In this document: positions 23,187 through 32,831 of the stretch, piece after piece
How positions within the stretch are numbered: the first letter of the stretch is position 1
How the letters are laid out: every line of letters starts with the position of its first letter
Virus record (IMG/VR): IMGVR_UViG_3300027896_000060
Span: 1-50,520 of that record
Reading direction: 5' to 3' (one strand)
DNA: 50,520 nt
Source of the DNA: a virus
Notes under the pieces: model-generated
The model's database searches: none
Told to the model about the DNA's origin: nothing
Seen by the model: the letters and a program-made list of their open reading frames with translations, nothing else
Position numbers and translations under genes: made by a program

Positions 23187-23723
23187 GTTCCGAACCCGCG
23201 ACAGATTCTCATGGACCTCTCCCGTGAACTGGGGGGTGATCAGTTGGAGACCGTCGTCTCCTACAAGAACTTCACCTTCAAGATGTGCCTCCTCAACGAG
23301 GAGGAGAGCAACTGGCGCAACGGCTTCATCAACATGGGGACGAAGCTCTCCACGGTCACGTCCTGGAGGCTCCCGACGCTCGCCATCGGCATTCGCGAGA
23401 TCAACAGCGTTCCCGTGCCCGAGTTCTTCCGCCCCGAGTGGGAGGCCACCGAGGCGACGAGGCAGGCTCTGGCGGTCATCGAGGGCAAGGGCAAGTACAC
23501 GCTGAAGTACTTCGCGGCGGAGTACCTGATGCAGTTCCTGTCGCAGTTCCCCCCGGAGCCTCTGGAAGACCTGTACGCGGAGTACCAGAAGCTCGAAGCC
23601 CGACGTGAGGAGGCGTCGGGTGCCATAAAAAAATCCTCTGGGGAGAGTTCGGAGAAGGATACGAAGAGCAGTGGGACCGAACTTTCCCCGTCTGGCGAAG
23701 GCTCGTCTCCCGCCTCCAGGTAA
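23175..23723 (+). CDS. Tail assembly chaperone, short form (G-like)
   Basis: This 182-residue protein sits between tube and tape-measure genes and is the zero-frame product of a frameshifted pair, like lambda G. Residues 1-145 are compact and mixed alpha/beta; the last 35 are Ser/Lys/Glu-rich and disordered, which is expected for a tail translated after the shift site. At codons 152-153 ribosomes meet the heptamer A AAA AAA and can slip into the -1 frame to make a 417-residue fusion. The short form is predicted to be the more abundant one and to coat the tape-measure proteins during tube assembly. Confidence 0.85.
   Translation: MTPTVPNPRQILMDLSRELGGDQLETVVSYKNFTFKMCLLNEEESNWRNGFINMGTKLSTVTSWRLPTLAIGIREINSVPVPEFFRPEWEATEATRQALAVIEGKGKYTLKYFAAEYLMQFLSQFPPEPLEDLYAEYQKLEARREEASGAIKKSSGESSEKDTKSSGTELSPSGEGSSPASR
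23627..23689 (+). promoter_or_regulatory. Programmed -1 ribosomal frameshift signal
   Basis: The heptamer A AAA AAA (23627-23633) is in the phase required for tandem slippage (zero-frame codons ATA AAA AAA). After a 6-base spacer, GGGGAGAGTTCGG (23640-23652) pairs with CCGAACTTTCCCC (23677-23689) in a 13-bp stem with one G-U pair and a 24-base loop. The -1 frame is open from the slip site to the end of the downstream gene. All elements of a textbook signal are present. Confidence 0.93.
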
Positions 23724-24427
23724 AGGCGAAGATCCTCACTCGGAGGAACTTGCCTGTAGGAGATCCTCGGCTGCGGGACATGAACGATACCCAGTGGGCG
23801 TTCGAACTGTGGTCGATGAACAAGCAGGACGAGGAGCGGTTCAAGGAGATGGAAGCGATGGTCGAAGTGGTGGAGGGACGCGTGGCTCGGGCCTTGGGGA
23901 TCGATCTGATGCCCATCGAGGACTCCGAGACGCACCTTCTCCGTAGGCCCGAGCGAGGGGAGTATGTGCCCTTCCTCATCGCTGCCGGTAGAGAAGACTT
24001 CGTCAAGATGCTGCTGGAGAAGAGGCAGGAGTTCGCGACTCAGGAAGAAGTTCGCTCCCAGATGGCGTCCGGTGCCGGGGTTCAGGATGGCGCGGAGGAA
24101 ATGAGTCCTGAAGAGCTTGAGAAGTTCATGCAGGGGGACGCGGAATCCGGAAACACTCCGGAAGAGTTGAAGAAGCTCATGTCGTGGGGCAGCAAGACGA
24201 ACCAGCTTCTTCTGGAGAACCTCGTGCTGGCCAAGGAAGACGTGGATCAGGCGGATCCGCTGGAGCAGAAGTCCGCGAGGACCATCGGTAAGGCCCGTCG
24301 GGACCTCATGCAGCAGTTCCAACCTCCAGCAGGGGATCTGATGTCGGTGAAGCTCGTGTCCGACTCTCCTCCCGACGAAACTCCTGTCCAGCAAGATCGA
24401 ATCAAGATCGTTCTGAAGGACGTGTAG
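23633..24427 (+). CDS. Tail assembly chaperone, frameshift extension (T-like part of GT)
   Basis: This -1 frame adds 264 residues to the first 153 of the upstream protein, giving a 417-residue fusion. Directly after the shift it encodes ILWGEFGEGY and WDRTFPVWRRLVSR, so coding continues across the region a simple gene call would leave empty. Independent starts at TTG 23750 or ATG 23780 are possible but poorly supported. The rest is helical and charged (KQDEERFKEMEAMVEVVEG, SPEELEKFMQGD). In lambda the T part contacts the tube subunit while G binds the tape measure; the same division is inferred here. Confidence 0.85.
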   Translation: MLWGEFGEGYEEQWDRTFPVWRRLVSRLQVKAKILTRRNLPVGDPRLRDMNDTQWAFELWSMNKQDEERFKEMEAMVEVVEGRVARALGIDLMPIEDSETHLLRRPERGEYVPFLIAAGREDFVKMLLEKRQEFATQEEVRSQMASGAGVQDGAEEMSPEELEKFMQGDAESGNTPEELKKLMSWGSKTNQLLLENLVLAKEDVDQADPLEQKSARTIGKARRDLMQQFQPPAGDLMSVKLVSDSPPDETPVQQDRIKIVLKDV

Positions 24428-24428
24428 C

Positions 24429-26672
24429 GTGCCACTCACTGCCAAAGATTACGTTCTGCGCTTCGACCTCCGGGAGTTCGAGAACGAACTCTCGGAGGCT
24501 TCGAGGGCTTTCACGGACTTTGGCTCCACAGTTCGCGCCGTCCTGGGATCCGTTGCAGAGGACGCGACGACGCTACAGCAGCAGGCGGCGGGGGCGTCAG
24601 CTTCCATCGCTGCGGCTTCTCCCCAGGTGCAGCAGGCCTTTCGAGATACGCGAGCACAGTTTGCGAGCACGGGCCGTGGCCTGGAGGACATGTCCAAGTA
24701 CGGCGGTCAGGTTGCCAAGGAGATGAAGGCCCTGACCGGAGTGGATCTCCAAAAGGTTTTCGGGGGCGGTCAGGGCAAGGACATGGCTGCCCTGGAGGAG
24801 ACACAGGAGAAGGCGGATTACGTTCTCTCCGTCGCGCAGGTCGCTGACGCTCTCGTGCGCGCTTCGATACAGAAAGCCGAAGAGAACAAGAGCATGTTCA
24901 AGAAGGCGGTGGAGGCGATCAAGAACCTCCCCGCCACGGAATGGGAGGGGCTGAAGGGGGCGGTCGGCGGTGTCCTTTCCAATGTTCCGGGGGATCTTTT
25001 TGGGCATGGCTTCATCGGGGGCCTGATTCAGGCTCTGATCTCGGGCTACAAGACGAACGCGCGTCTCACGGCCCAGCAGGGTCAGGTTGCAAACGTCATC
25101 GAAGCCAGCGGTGAGCAACTGTGGGGCAAGCCCGCTCGGAAGGCCATCAACTTCTTCTCCTCCTTCCAGGAGACCGCTCGCGCCATGTACGGGATCAGCT
25201 TGGCGGAGTCCCAAGGGGTCCTGAAGACTCTTGTTGACGTGGGCTACAAGAGCGATGACCTCATGGGGTCCTACAACGAGAAGATCCGGGGGGCGCACAA
25301 CAACCTGATCCTCGCGTCTGTTGCGCTCGACAAGCACTTCAATCAGGCGACGGGGACCGCGATCAAGAACATCACGACCATCACGACCGAGCTTGGAGAC
25401 TCGCTGGCGGTGGCGACACACAAGTACGCGGACATCGCTCTGGCGGCGCAGGGGACCGGCATGGGCGTGGAGAGGTTCGTGAACGCGACGATGGCTGGGG
25501 CGTCTGCCATGCAGCAGTACGGCGTGGACGTGAAGGATGTCGCCAACACGATGCTGAACATTCAGAAGCACTACGAGAGCATGGGGTTGTCCACGCAGTT
25601 CTCGGGTGCCCAGGCAGCCAAGATGATCGGCGAGGCTGCGGGGACGATGACCAACCTTCCCGACAGCTACGTGGCCATCGTGGCGCGGCGCATCTACCCC
25701 GAACTCGACACGCAGGACGCGATCCAGAAGTGGCGCGAGGGCACGGCGCGCGTGGGGCGGGGAGAGGATCGGGAGAACTTCGTCCAGAAGTCCATCGTCG
25801 CCATGGGCGAGGAAGCCATGGAGACCTCTCGGGGCAACCGGACGCAGGCGATCCTCAGGTTGACGACGGGCACGGGCATGAGCAACCAGCTTGCGACCGT
25901 CATCATCGACGCGCTCCCGGAACTGAAGAAGCACAACGACATCACGAAGCTGGGGCACGAGAAGATCTCGCTCCTGCGCGGCGCTTTCGACACGGAGAGC
26001 ACGAAGATCAACAGCCTGGAGAAGACCGAGTGGAAGCTCGAAATGAGCATCAAGGACATCGGGACCGGGCTGATGAAGATTCTGGTCGGTATCCTGGGCG
26101 TGCTGATCAACGGATTTCGCTCCATCCCGGACGTGATCGGGGCCATCTGGAAGATGGTGCAGCCGGGGCATGCTCGCGAGGGCCTGGACCTGCTGTACGC
26201 GACTGCGGATCGGCAGGAGAAGCTCTTCGCGCTGGTCGAGGGGGGCAAGGACGATCTCTGGAAGGGCTTGGTTGGTTTTAAGGAGGCCCTGGGGGCCGAG
26301 GCCGGGAAGACCATCGACCCCATCCTAGACGCGCTGCGGGCGGGAAAACCCAAGGGGACCGGGCCGCTGCACGGTACTCCGAAGGCCGCTCTCGATGCCG
26401 AGCTAAAGGAGACGAAGCCTCTTCCCGACGTCTTGCAGGGGCTGAACAAGCTCACGCGTAGCTCCGATACAAATGCAGGCGCGGGGACTGTTCTTAAATT
26501 TCAGAAGCCGGAGGCACCCGACGTTCCCGAAGACAAATCCTCGGGATCGCGTGTACTGTCCGATGTCTCCTTCACGCGCGGGGGCAGGCAGATCACTGTT
26601 CCTGTTCAGGATGTGCAGGCTGCGATCATGGCAGCGAAGGAGAAGGCGCATCCGCCGCACCATAGCCAATGA
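24429..26672 (+). CDS. Tape measure-like protein, copy 1
   Basis: This 747-residue protein starts at GTG one base after the chaperone stop. It is largely helical, with a long coiled N-terminus, a conserved core at about 195-440 (ASVALDKHFNQATGTAIKNI) and a hydrophobic segment at about 540-570 after INSLEKTEWKLEMSIKDIG. Core and hydrophobic segment recur in the next two genes in the same order. The place between tail chaperones and baseplate is that of the tape measure, which sets tail length and fills the tube lumen. It overlaps the next gene by ATGA. Confidence 0.75.
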   Translation: MPLTAKDYVLRFDLREFENELSEASRAFTDFGSTVRAVLGSVAEDATTLQQQAAGASASIAAASPQVQQAFRDTRAQFASTGRGLEDMSKYGGQVAKEMKALTGVDLQKVFGGGQGKDMAALEETQEKADYVLSVAQVADALVRASIQKAEENKSMFKKAVEAIKNLPATEWEGLKGAVGGVLSNVPGDLFGHGFIGGLIQALISGYKTNARLTAQQGQVANVIEASGEQLWGKPARKAINFFSSFQETARAMYGISLAESQGVLKTLVDVGYKSDDLMGSYNEKIRGAHNNLILASVALDKHFNQATGTAIKNITTITTELGDSLAVATHKYADIALAAQGTGMGVERFVNATMAGASAMQQYGVDVKDVANTMLNIQKHYESMGLSTQFSGAQAAKMIGEAAGTMTNLPDSYVAIVARRIYPELDTQDAIQKWREGTARVGRGEDRENFVQKSIVAMGEEAMETSRGNRTQAILRLTTGTGMSNQLATVIIDALPELKKHNDITKLGHEKISLLRGAFDTESTKINSLEKTEWKLEMSIKDIGTGLMKILVGILGVLINGFRSIPDVIGAIWKMVQPGHAREGLDLLYATADRQEKLFALVEGGKDDLWKGLVGFKEALGAEAGKTIDPILDALRAGKPKGTGPLHGTPKAALDAELKETKPLPDVLQGLNKLTRSSDTNAGAGTVLKFQKPEAPDVPEDKSSGSRVLSDVSFTRGGRQITVPVQDVQAAIMAAKEKAHPPHHSQ

Positions 26673-29128
26673 CACTCGAAGCCCTACTTACTGTCGATAT
26701 TCCGAACCTGGACAAGAATCTGGGTAGCACGAAGCAGGTCTATACGGATTTCGGCAAGGCCATCCAGGCCGTGGCGTCTTCGCTGTCGCAAGAGGCGGAG
26801 ACAGTTTCCTCCATCTCTGACGACATCGTCGGAACCATGCAGGTGCAGCCCGTGGACCTCTCGGGGGAGGCCTCGCTCTCGGAGCACACCATCTCCGAGT
26901 GGGATCGCAGGGGAAAAGAGTTCGCTTCCGTGTTTCGGGATATCGGGAAGAGCGCGGGTGCCGTTCGAGTGGTTCCTGGAATGGATAGGATGCGTGAGGT
27001 CTCCGTGCCGCGATCTGCGGAGATGGAGAAGCAGCTTCAAACTGCGGAGCGCGGCGAGGAGGAGGTCTTCGGAAAGCTGGATGAGCAGAACAAGATCTTT
27101 CCCGCTCTTGTCGTTGCAGCATGGGACTTCATTCTGGAGAGACTCAAGAACACCATGCAGTTCCTGAGCGGTGTTCTTGGGGGGATTCCCGGAGGCTGGG
27201 AGGGGGGCTTCATGGCGGGGGTCCTGGGCTCGATATCCCTGAGCTACACGGAAATGGATCGCAAGCGCGCCCAGATGGGCGAGATGGCCAACACCTTCGC
27301 TTCCGGTGTGGACTCGATCCTCGCCCCCGCGACGAGGAAGGCCGTGGGCTGGTTCGGCCGGTGGGCGGAGCACGCGCAGTGGTACTACGGCGTTGGTCGT
27401 GAAGAGGTGCAAAAGACCGTCGGTACGATGGTGGATACCAGCTTCACGGTCGAACAGATTCAAGAGCATTTCGACTCTCGCATGGGCGACCTCGGAAAGA
27501 ACATCGTGGTCGCCTCCATCGCCGTGGACAAGCACTTCAACACCCAGACCGGCACCGCGATGAAGGACATCGTCTCCCTGGTGAGGGACCACGGGATGCA
27601 GTTGCACGACGCGGGGGACCTCTTCATGAAGATGGCGGCGGAGGGCCAGAATAGCGGGATGGGCGGAGAGGCGTTCATCCGGGCCACCATGTCGAGCGGT
27701 CGCGTTCTCTCCCAGTTTGGTGGAAACCTTGAGAACGTGGCTGTCATGATGAGCAACATCTCGAAGGCATACCAGAGCATGGGGCTGGACCGGCACTACG
27801 CGGGCAAGCAGGCAATCGGTGTCGCGGAGGACCTCGCCGCCGCTTTCATGAATGTCAGCAAGGCCATGCAGGTCGAGTTGATGCGCCGGATGGACAATGA
27901 CACCACCTCCAGTCCGTACACGTTGCAGAACCGTTTCAACGATGCGCTGCGCTCTGCTGGCACGGCTGAGGGCGAGACGAAGTTTCGTCGTCTCGTGGAG
28001 ACCTATCTCGCCATGGTGGGAGAGCAGCAAGGGCGGCGCAAGCGTTCCGAGATGGTGCGGATGCACCAGCAGATCCTGGGAATCCAGAACCAGCCCGCCG
28101 TGATGTTGCAGGACTATGGAGACACCCTTTTCAAGGGTGATCACCTGAAGGCGGACGGGGACAAGATCTGGGATCAACTCAAGCGCGCCACCGACATCGA
28201 GAGCAGGTCTGTCAACTCCCTGGAAAAGACGCGGCGCAGCCTCATCACCGGCATGTCTGAAATCGGGCAGGGGCTGCTCGCGCTGCTCACGAATCTCGTG
28301 GCAGCCGCCATCTTCGGTCTTCGCAGCTTGCCGATGCTGTGGCAGGGTCTTGAATCCGGCAATTTGGACGAGACCCTGACCTTCATCGGGGACACGAATC
28401 GTAAGCTCGTGGACCGCATGGGCTTCTCTCTGGACTCGATTGCCGACGGGATCGACAAGGTGGGGAATGCGCTGGGCGCGGAGTTCAGGCACGTCTATCA
28501 GCCTGTTATCGACATTCTGAAGGGGAAGAACGCGCACTTGAAGCTGTCAGATGTGGGCCTGGGCTTCGTGGATGTGCTGTACGGAGAGGAGTGGGGCAAG
28601 AAGGCGGCGGAGTTGCGGCATGATCCCGCGTTCTTGCAATTCGAACGCACGATGACCGACATGGAGACTCTGGCCACCATTGCCAGCGTGATCGGAACTC
28701 TCGGGGCTGCTGCGGGATCGGAACTCACCCTGAAGGCACTCCTCAAGCTGGGCCTTCACGTAGGGGAGAAGGTAGGTTTCGCTGCTGCGATGCCTGAAGA
28801 TCTCGTGGGGCGACTCATGGCCTACTACTGGGAAACCAAAAGGGAGGAGGATGCTGCGGAGACCGCGAAGAGCTTTGCACAGAGCCCCGAGGCACAGCAG
28901 ATGCTTCGAAAATTCAACCTCATGCTGGAGAAGCGGGGCTACAAGTGGGATCCTGTTTCGCGTCAGATGCGTATTCCCGATGCTAAATTCATTCAGACTC
29001 CTGGTACGGAGTCGGAGGGAGTCCAGGCAAGCAGAGGTGTTCTCATCGAGCCCTCCGACAGCAATCTGAGTTGGGGAGACGCTATTCCGGCTGCGCAACA
29101 TCTTGGGGATGAGCAGGCGTCTCCATGA
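26669..29128 (+). CDS. Tape measure-like protein, copy 2
   Basis: This 819-residue paralogue of the previous gene is coupled to it by an ATGA overlap. Matching landmarks are ASIAVDKHFNTQTGTAMKDI at about 280, YQSMGLDRHYAGKQA, VNSLEKTRRSL and a hydrophobic segment with GLRSLPMLW. The last 150 residues are unique and contain a Gly/Ala-rich, possibly membrane-active stretch (ASVIGTLGAAAGSEL). It is helical throughout, without catalytic motifs. It may form part of a composite tape measure with its two neighbours. Confidence 0.73.
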   Translation: MTLEALLTVDIPNLDKNLGSTKQVYTDFGKAIQAVASSLSQEAETVSSISDDIVGTMQVQPVDLSGEASLSEHTISEWDRRGKEFASVFRDIGKSAGAVRVVPGMDRMREVSVPRSAEMEKQLQTAERGEEEVFGKLDEQNKIFPALVVAAWDFILERLKNTMQFLSGVLGGIPGGWEGGFMAGVLGSISLSYTEMDRKRAQMGEMANTFASGVDSILAPATRKAVGWFGRWAEHAQWYYGVGREEVQKTVGTMVDTSFTVEQIQEHFDSRMGDLGKNIVVASIAVDKHFNTQTGTAMKDIVSLVRDHGMQLHDAGDLFMKMAAEGQNSGMGGEAFIRATMSSGRVLSQFGGNLENVAVMMSNISKAYQSMGLDRHYAGKQAIGVAEDLAAAFMNVSKAMQVELMRRMDNDTTSSPYTLQNRFNDALRSAGTAEGETKFRRLVETYLAMVGEQQGRRKRSEMVRMHQQILGIQNQPAVMLQDYGDTLFKGDHLKADGDKIWDQLKRATDIESRSVNSLEKTRRSLITGMSEIGQGLLALLTNLVAAAIFGLRSLPMLWQGLESGNLDETLTFIGDTNRKLVDRMGFSLDSIADGIDKVGNALGAEFRHVYQPVIDILKGKNAHLKLSDVGLGFVDVLYGEEWGKKAAELRHDPAFLQFERTMTDMETLATIASVIGTLGAAAGSELTLKALLKLGLHVGEKVGFAAAMPEDLVGRLMAYYWETKREEDAAETAKSFAQSPEAQQMLRKFNLMLEKRGYKWDPVSRQMRIPDAKFIQTPGTESEGVQASRGVLIEPSDSNLSWGDAIPAAQHLGDEQASP

Positions 29129-32043
29129 CCACAGAAATCATCAGCAAGGAGCATCTCGACCTCACCAGGGTCAAAATCACTGAGCTTGGCAAGGCGATGG
29201 AGCATCTTGCGCAGCAGAATCGTGAGGTGCTTCACGGTGCCGCTGAAGGCGTTCGTACCTCTTTTCGTGGTCCTCTCGAAGAGGTCATGAGCGGGGGTGC
29301 GTTCAAGAATGCGGCACAGCAGGTCGAGTCCTTTCGTCGTTACGATACCTACGAGAAGAACTTCGAGAAGGTGGCCCGCAAGCTGGACCACCTGTTCGTG
29401 CAGCTAGAGGACACGGTCAAGCACGCAGAGAAGGATTTTCCCGTCATGGCGATCATGCTGGGAGATCTCCTGTCGCAGGTGCAGCAGACTTTGGGTGAGA
29501 AGCCGAAGAAGAAGGATTCCCTTCCGGTCAAGCTCATCAAGTCCGAAGCCATGACCGTTGTCAACAAGGTCGTCGGAATGGCGAATGCTCTGAAGATTCC
29601 TCTTCCCGGGCACATCTTGGGGGGACTCTTCGAGATCATGACCTACGGCTACAAGAGGAACGCCGAGATCCGCGCCCAGACCGGAGAGATGAAGAACATT
29701 CTGATCGCCGCTACAGACGCTGGCGTGAAGGGCGCGGTGAACACTGCCACGGCGCATCTGGGCGCGCTCCAACTCAAGCTGGACCAGTTCTATGGAATCA
29801 ATCGCCAGGAGGTCCAGGCGGTCGCTGCGGCCTTTGTAGACGGTGGTGTGGATGTTCGTGACGCAGACAGGAAGCTGGACTTCAGCTTTCAGCATCTGCG
29901 CACGTCTTCCATCGTTGCCGCGCTCGCTATCGACAAGCTGTTTCATCTCGGCTCGGGCACAGCGGCCAAGGAGCAGGTCGATCTGATGGGCCTGTACTCC
30001 AAGAACATCGACGATGCCCGAGAGTCCCTGACCCGGATGTACCTCCTTGGCAAGGAGTCTGGACAGGGTGCCGTGCAGTTCGCGAAGAACGTCCAGAGCG
30101 CGGGTGAGCAGGTACGGATGTTCGGCATCGACGTGGACAAGGTCACGGACGTGATGCACTGGGCCGAGAAGGCCTACAACGACATCTCGGGCAAGGTTCC
30201 CCGGCAGTTCTCCGGTCGGCAAGCTGCTCTCGGAGTTCAGCAGATTTCTGCGGGTATGGCCGGTCTCCGGATGGACTTCAAGATGCTGCTCGCGGAGAAG
30301 ATGGGTTATCGCCGCGACGTTTCCGGGGTCCAGAAGATGCTCGACGGCTTCCTGGAGATGCAGAAGAAGAAGAACTGGAACGACTACGCGCGAATGATCG
30401 CGAACACGTTCCAGATCGCCTTGGACGCCACGGGCGGGGACATCGACAAGGCCCGCGTTTACGCTTCGGACACCATGGGTCTCGGGTACGAGGGCGCACG
30501 CCTCTCCTCGATGATGTGGAAGAACATCAAGGCGGGAAACATCGTAGAGGCAGCGAAGGCAGCCGAGAAGAATATCGATACCCTGAATCATACGTTCGGG
30601 ATCGCTCGGGAGAAGCAGAGCGTCTACGAGCGCAACATGAACGACTGGATGCTCAGTGTCAAAGACGTGGGCCTGAGCTTGATCGGTATGGCTGCGAATT
30701 TCTTGGCCATGCTGGTCACGTACTTCAGAAACCTGCCTCTCATGTTCATGGACGCCTACTCACACATACCCCTTCTTCAGAACATCCTGACGAAGAGTGA
30801 GAAAGCGCAGGCACAGGCAGTTCGTGAGCAAATCAACAAGTTCAAGGCGGCGGAGGGGCCGCACATCGAGGCGCTGAAGAAGAGCTTTTTGCACATGGGC
30901 GGTGTTCTGAAGAACATCGGGGCCGACGTTTTGAGTTCTTCTCTGAACTCCCTGGAGATCGCAATGTCGGATGCGCCGAGGGGCCCAGGTTCCTCGGGCG
31001 GCGGCGGTGGTGGAGGTTTCGGCGGTGGTGGCGGCGGAGGCGGCGTTGCTCCGAGTATTTCCATCCCCATGTCTCAACTCAGAGGGGGGCAGACCGTCAG
31101 CATGAGCTTGCCTACCGCCAAGACGGACGCAGGCGCTCAGGGGTGGTCCGGGGGGTGGGCTGGCGGAGACGTGGGGATCACGTTGCAGGGTGTAGACGTT
31201 CAGGGAAACATCCATCTGAGGATCAGCGGAAATTGTCCCCGCTGCGGATTCGTCTTCGGTGGTGCGGACGACGATTCTGCTTATACGGTGATGAGTGATG
31301 CAGATGTTCGTAAGAAGTTCAGGGACAAGAAGGCTCTGAGTCAGGAAGCCGTGGCGCGCATGCTTCAGTCGGAGCAGAAACTTCACAAAGGTGACAAAGG
31401 CTATGATGAAGAGGCGCGTAGAATTTTCTGGACTGCGAAGAACCGCATAGCTGCGAGCGGGGGCAAGAAGGATTATTACGACGTTATCACCGGGGACGAA
31501 GGCTTTGGCTACGGTCAGAGAGAGAAGCGCCCGGGGGAGGATAAGGGTAAGACGCTACGTCCCTATTCTACGCGGCAGGAAGCCACCCCAGAGTCCTCGG
31601 CGGAGGCTGCAAGCCTTCTTGCCAGCCCGGGGGCAGATCCTACCGGAGGGGCGCAGCAGTTCCGTCATGAGGCCAAGGGCACGAAGGCCGAGAATCGCCC
31701 AGGGGGCTTCAAGGGCAAGAGTCCCAGCACGGTCATGGATGTGGGTGGCGGGCAGCAACTCGCTACTTTTGGCGGGACCGGCGGGGACGCGGGTGGCGGC
31801 GCGAGTACGGCAGCGCCCCCTGTCGTCGCGGCAGCGCCAAAGCCTGCGGCGGCACCTCCGAAAGCCACTACACCCGCTCCGGCGAAGCCTGCGGCTGCGA
31901 AGCCTGCGGCTGCGAAGCCCGTAGGAGCCTTGGCGTCTGCTGCTCCTGCTGCGCAAGGGGAGAAGAAAGAGGATGATCGGAACGCACTTGTAAAGTTTTG
32001 GCAAGATCCTGACCCCCTGGGTCTGGGGAAGTTGTTCAAGTGA
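29125..32043 (+). CDS. Tape measure-like protein, copy 3, with hydrolase-like C-terminus
   Basis: This 972-residue third paralogue overlaps copy 2 by four bases. It shares the core (AALAIDKLFHLGSGTAAKEQ, about 262) and a hydrophobic segment with YFRNLPLMF. After a poly-Gly linker (about 630) lie a half zinc ribbon (CPRCGF, about 705) and a domain at about 740-850 resembling SleB/lysozyme-like cell-wall hydrolases: ARMLQSEQK with a candidate catalytic Glu, then IFWTAKNRI, then DPTGGAQQF. The end is an Ala/Pro/Lys-rich disordered tail. A peptidoglycan hydrolase on a tape measure would open the wall during DNA entry. Confidence 0.72.
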   Translation: MTTEIISKEHLDLTRVKITELGKAMEHLAQQNREVLHGAAEGVRTSFRGPLEEVMSGGAFKNAAQQVESFRRYDTYEKNFEKVARKLDHLFVQLEDTVKHAEKDFPVMAIMLGDLLSQVQQTLGEKPKKKDSLPVKLIKSEAMTVVNKVVGMANALKIPLPGHILGGLFEIMTYGYKRNAEIRAQTGEMKNILIAATDAGVKGAVNTATAHLGALQLKLDQFYGINRQEVQAVAAAFVDGGVDVRDADRKLDFSFQHLRTSSIVAALAIDKLFHLGSGTAAKEQVDLMGLYSKNIDDARESLTRMYLLGKESGQGAVQFAKNVQSAGEQVRMFGIDVDKVTDVMHWAEKAYNDISGKVPRQFSGRQAALGVQQISAGMAGLRMDFKMLLAEKMGYRRDVSGVQKMLDGFLEMQKKKNWNDYARMIANTFQIALDATGGDIDKARVYASDTMGLGYEGARLSSMMWKNIKAGNIVEAAKAAEKNIDTLNHTFGIAREKQSVYERNMNDWMLSVKDVGLSLIGMAANFLAMLVTYFRNLPLMFMDAYSHIPLLQNILTKSEKAQAQAVREQINKFKAAEGPHIEALKKSFLHMGGVLKNIGADVLSSSLNSLEIAMSDAPRGPGSSGGGGGGGFGGGGGGGGVAPSISIPMSQLRGGQTVSMSLPTAKTDAGAQGWSGGWAGGDVGITLQGVDVQGNIHLRISGNCPRCGFVFGGADDDSAYTVMSDADVRKKFRDKKALSQEAVARMLQSEQKLHKGDKGYDEEARRIFWTAKNRIAASGGKKDYYDVITGDEGFGYGQREKRPGEDKGKTLRPYSTRQEATPESSAEAASLLASPGADPTGGAQQFRHEAKGTKAENRPGGFKGKSPSTVMDVGGGQQLATFGGTGGDAGGGASTAAPPVVAAAPKPAAAPPKATTPAPAKPAAAKPAAAKPVGALASAAPAAQGEKKEDDRNALVKFWQDPDPLGLGKLFK

Positions 32044-32070
32044 GAGTGCACGGAACATTGAGGTGATTTG

Positions 32071-32829
32071 ATGTCAAACGCAGTCGGTACTTGGTTCTCG
32101 GATACCTTCCTCAGCGAGTTCAATCAGGGGAGTATGGAGCGCGTTCTGGACCGCATCCTGAATCCCTATGAGGATATCTCGTACCGGGTTCCCTTCATGT
32201 TCACGTCCGACCTCCGGGGGAAGAACAAGATTCCTCCGGTGCGTTTGAAGGTGAACCCCTCCTCGGTTCACTTCACGCAGGCGAAGCGCATCACGCGAAA
32301 GGATACACAGAGCGGGGCCGTGTTCTTCCACTGGACGAATGCGAAGGGGCGCAACAACGACGTCATCAACATCGCGTTCGAGGGTCAAACAGGCAATATC
32401 AACCTGCGGACGGGGGCCAAGCGCGCGAACTGGCTCTCCAACGAACTGCTCCAGTTCCAGGACTGGGTGAGGTCTGTCACGAAGCAGGAGGGCTTGGAGG
32501 TTGCGACCATCTCCGGCGCAGCGCACCTCATGTCGTTCTGGAGTCTCTACAACCTGACGCGGGAGCCCATGCTGGACCCGGTCAGCGGGATGGTGAACCA
32601 GTTTCACATCATGTATAGCAGCCCCTTGCTGGGCAACGCGATGATCGATTTCGTGGGCCACTACGACAAGGTCATGGACTTCTCCGAGGACGCGAGCAAT
32701 CCCTTCAATCCTTCGTACAGCTTCAGCTTCGTGGCGTCTGCGTCGATTCCGTCCATGGACGACATCTACAAGTACCTGTCAGCATCTCTGGGAAGACAGT
32801 ACTTCCCCGAGCTTGCTCCCGGAGAGTAG
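32071..32829 (+). CDS. Tail-tip/baseplate protein (252 aa)
   Basis: ATG 32071 is preferred over the adjacent TTG because the GAGGTG ribosome-binding site is then well spaced. The protein is beta-rich at about 50-110 (RLKVNPSSVHFTQAKR, AVFFHWTNAKG, VINIAFEGQTG), a pattern seen in phage tail-hub connector proteins that precede gpD/gp27-like genes. The C-terminus is helical. It lies between the tape-measure set and the hub gene, so a role in joining tube and hub is likely, although the family is not certain. Confidence 0.62.
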   Translation: MSNAVGTWFSDTFLSEFNQGSMERVLDRILNPYEDISYRVPFMFTSDLRGKNKIPPVRLKVNPSSVHFTQAKRITRKDTQSGAVFFHWTNAKGRNNDVINIAFEGQTGNINLRTGAKRANWLSNELLQFQDWVRSVTKQEGLEVATISGAAHLMSFWSLYNLTREPMLDPVSGMVNQFHIMYSSPLLGNAMIDFVGHYDKVMDFSEDASNPFNPSYSFSFVASASIPSMDDIYKYLSASLGRQYFPELAPGE

Positions 32830-32831
32830 GC

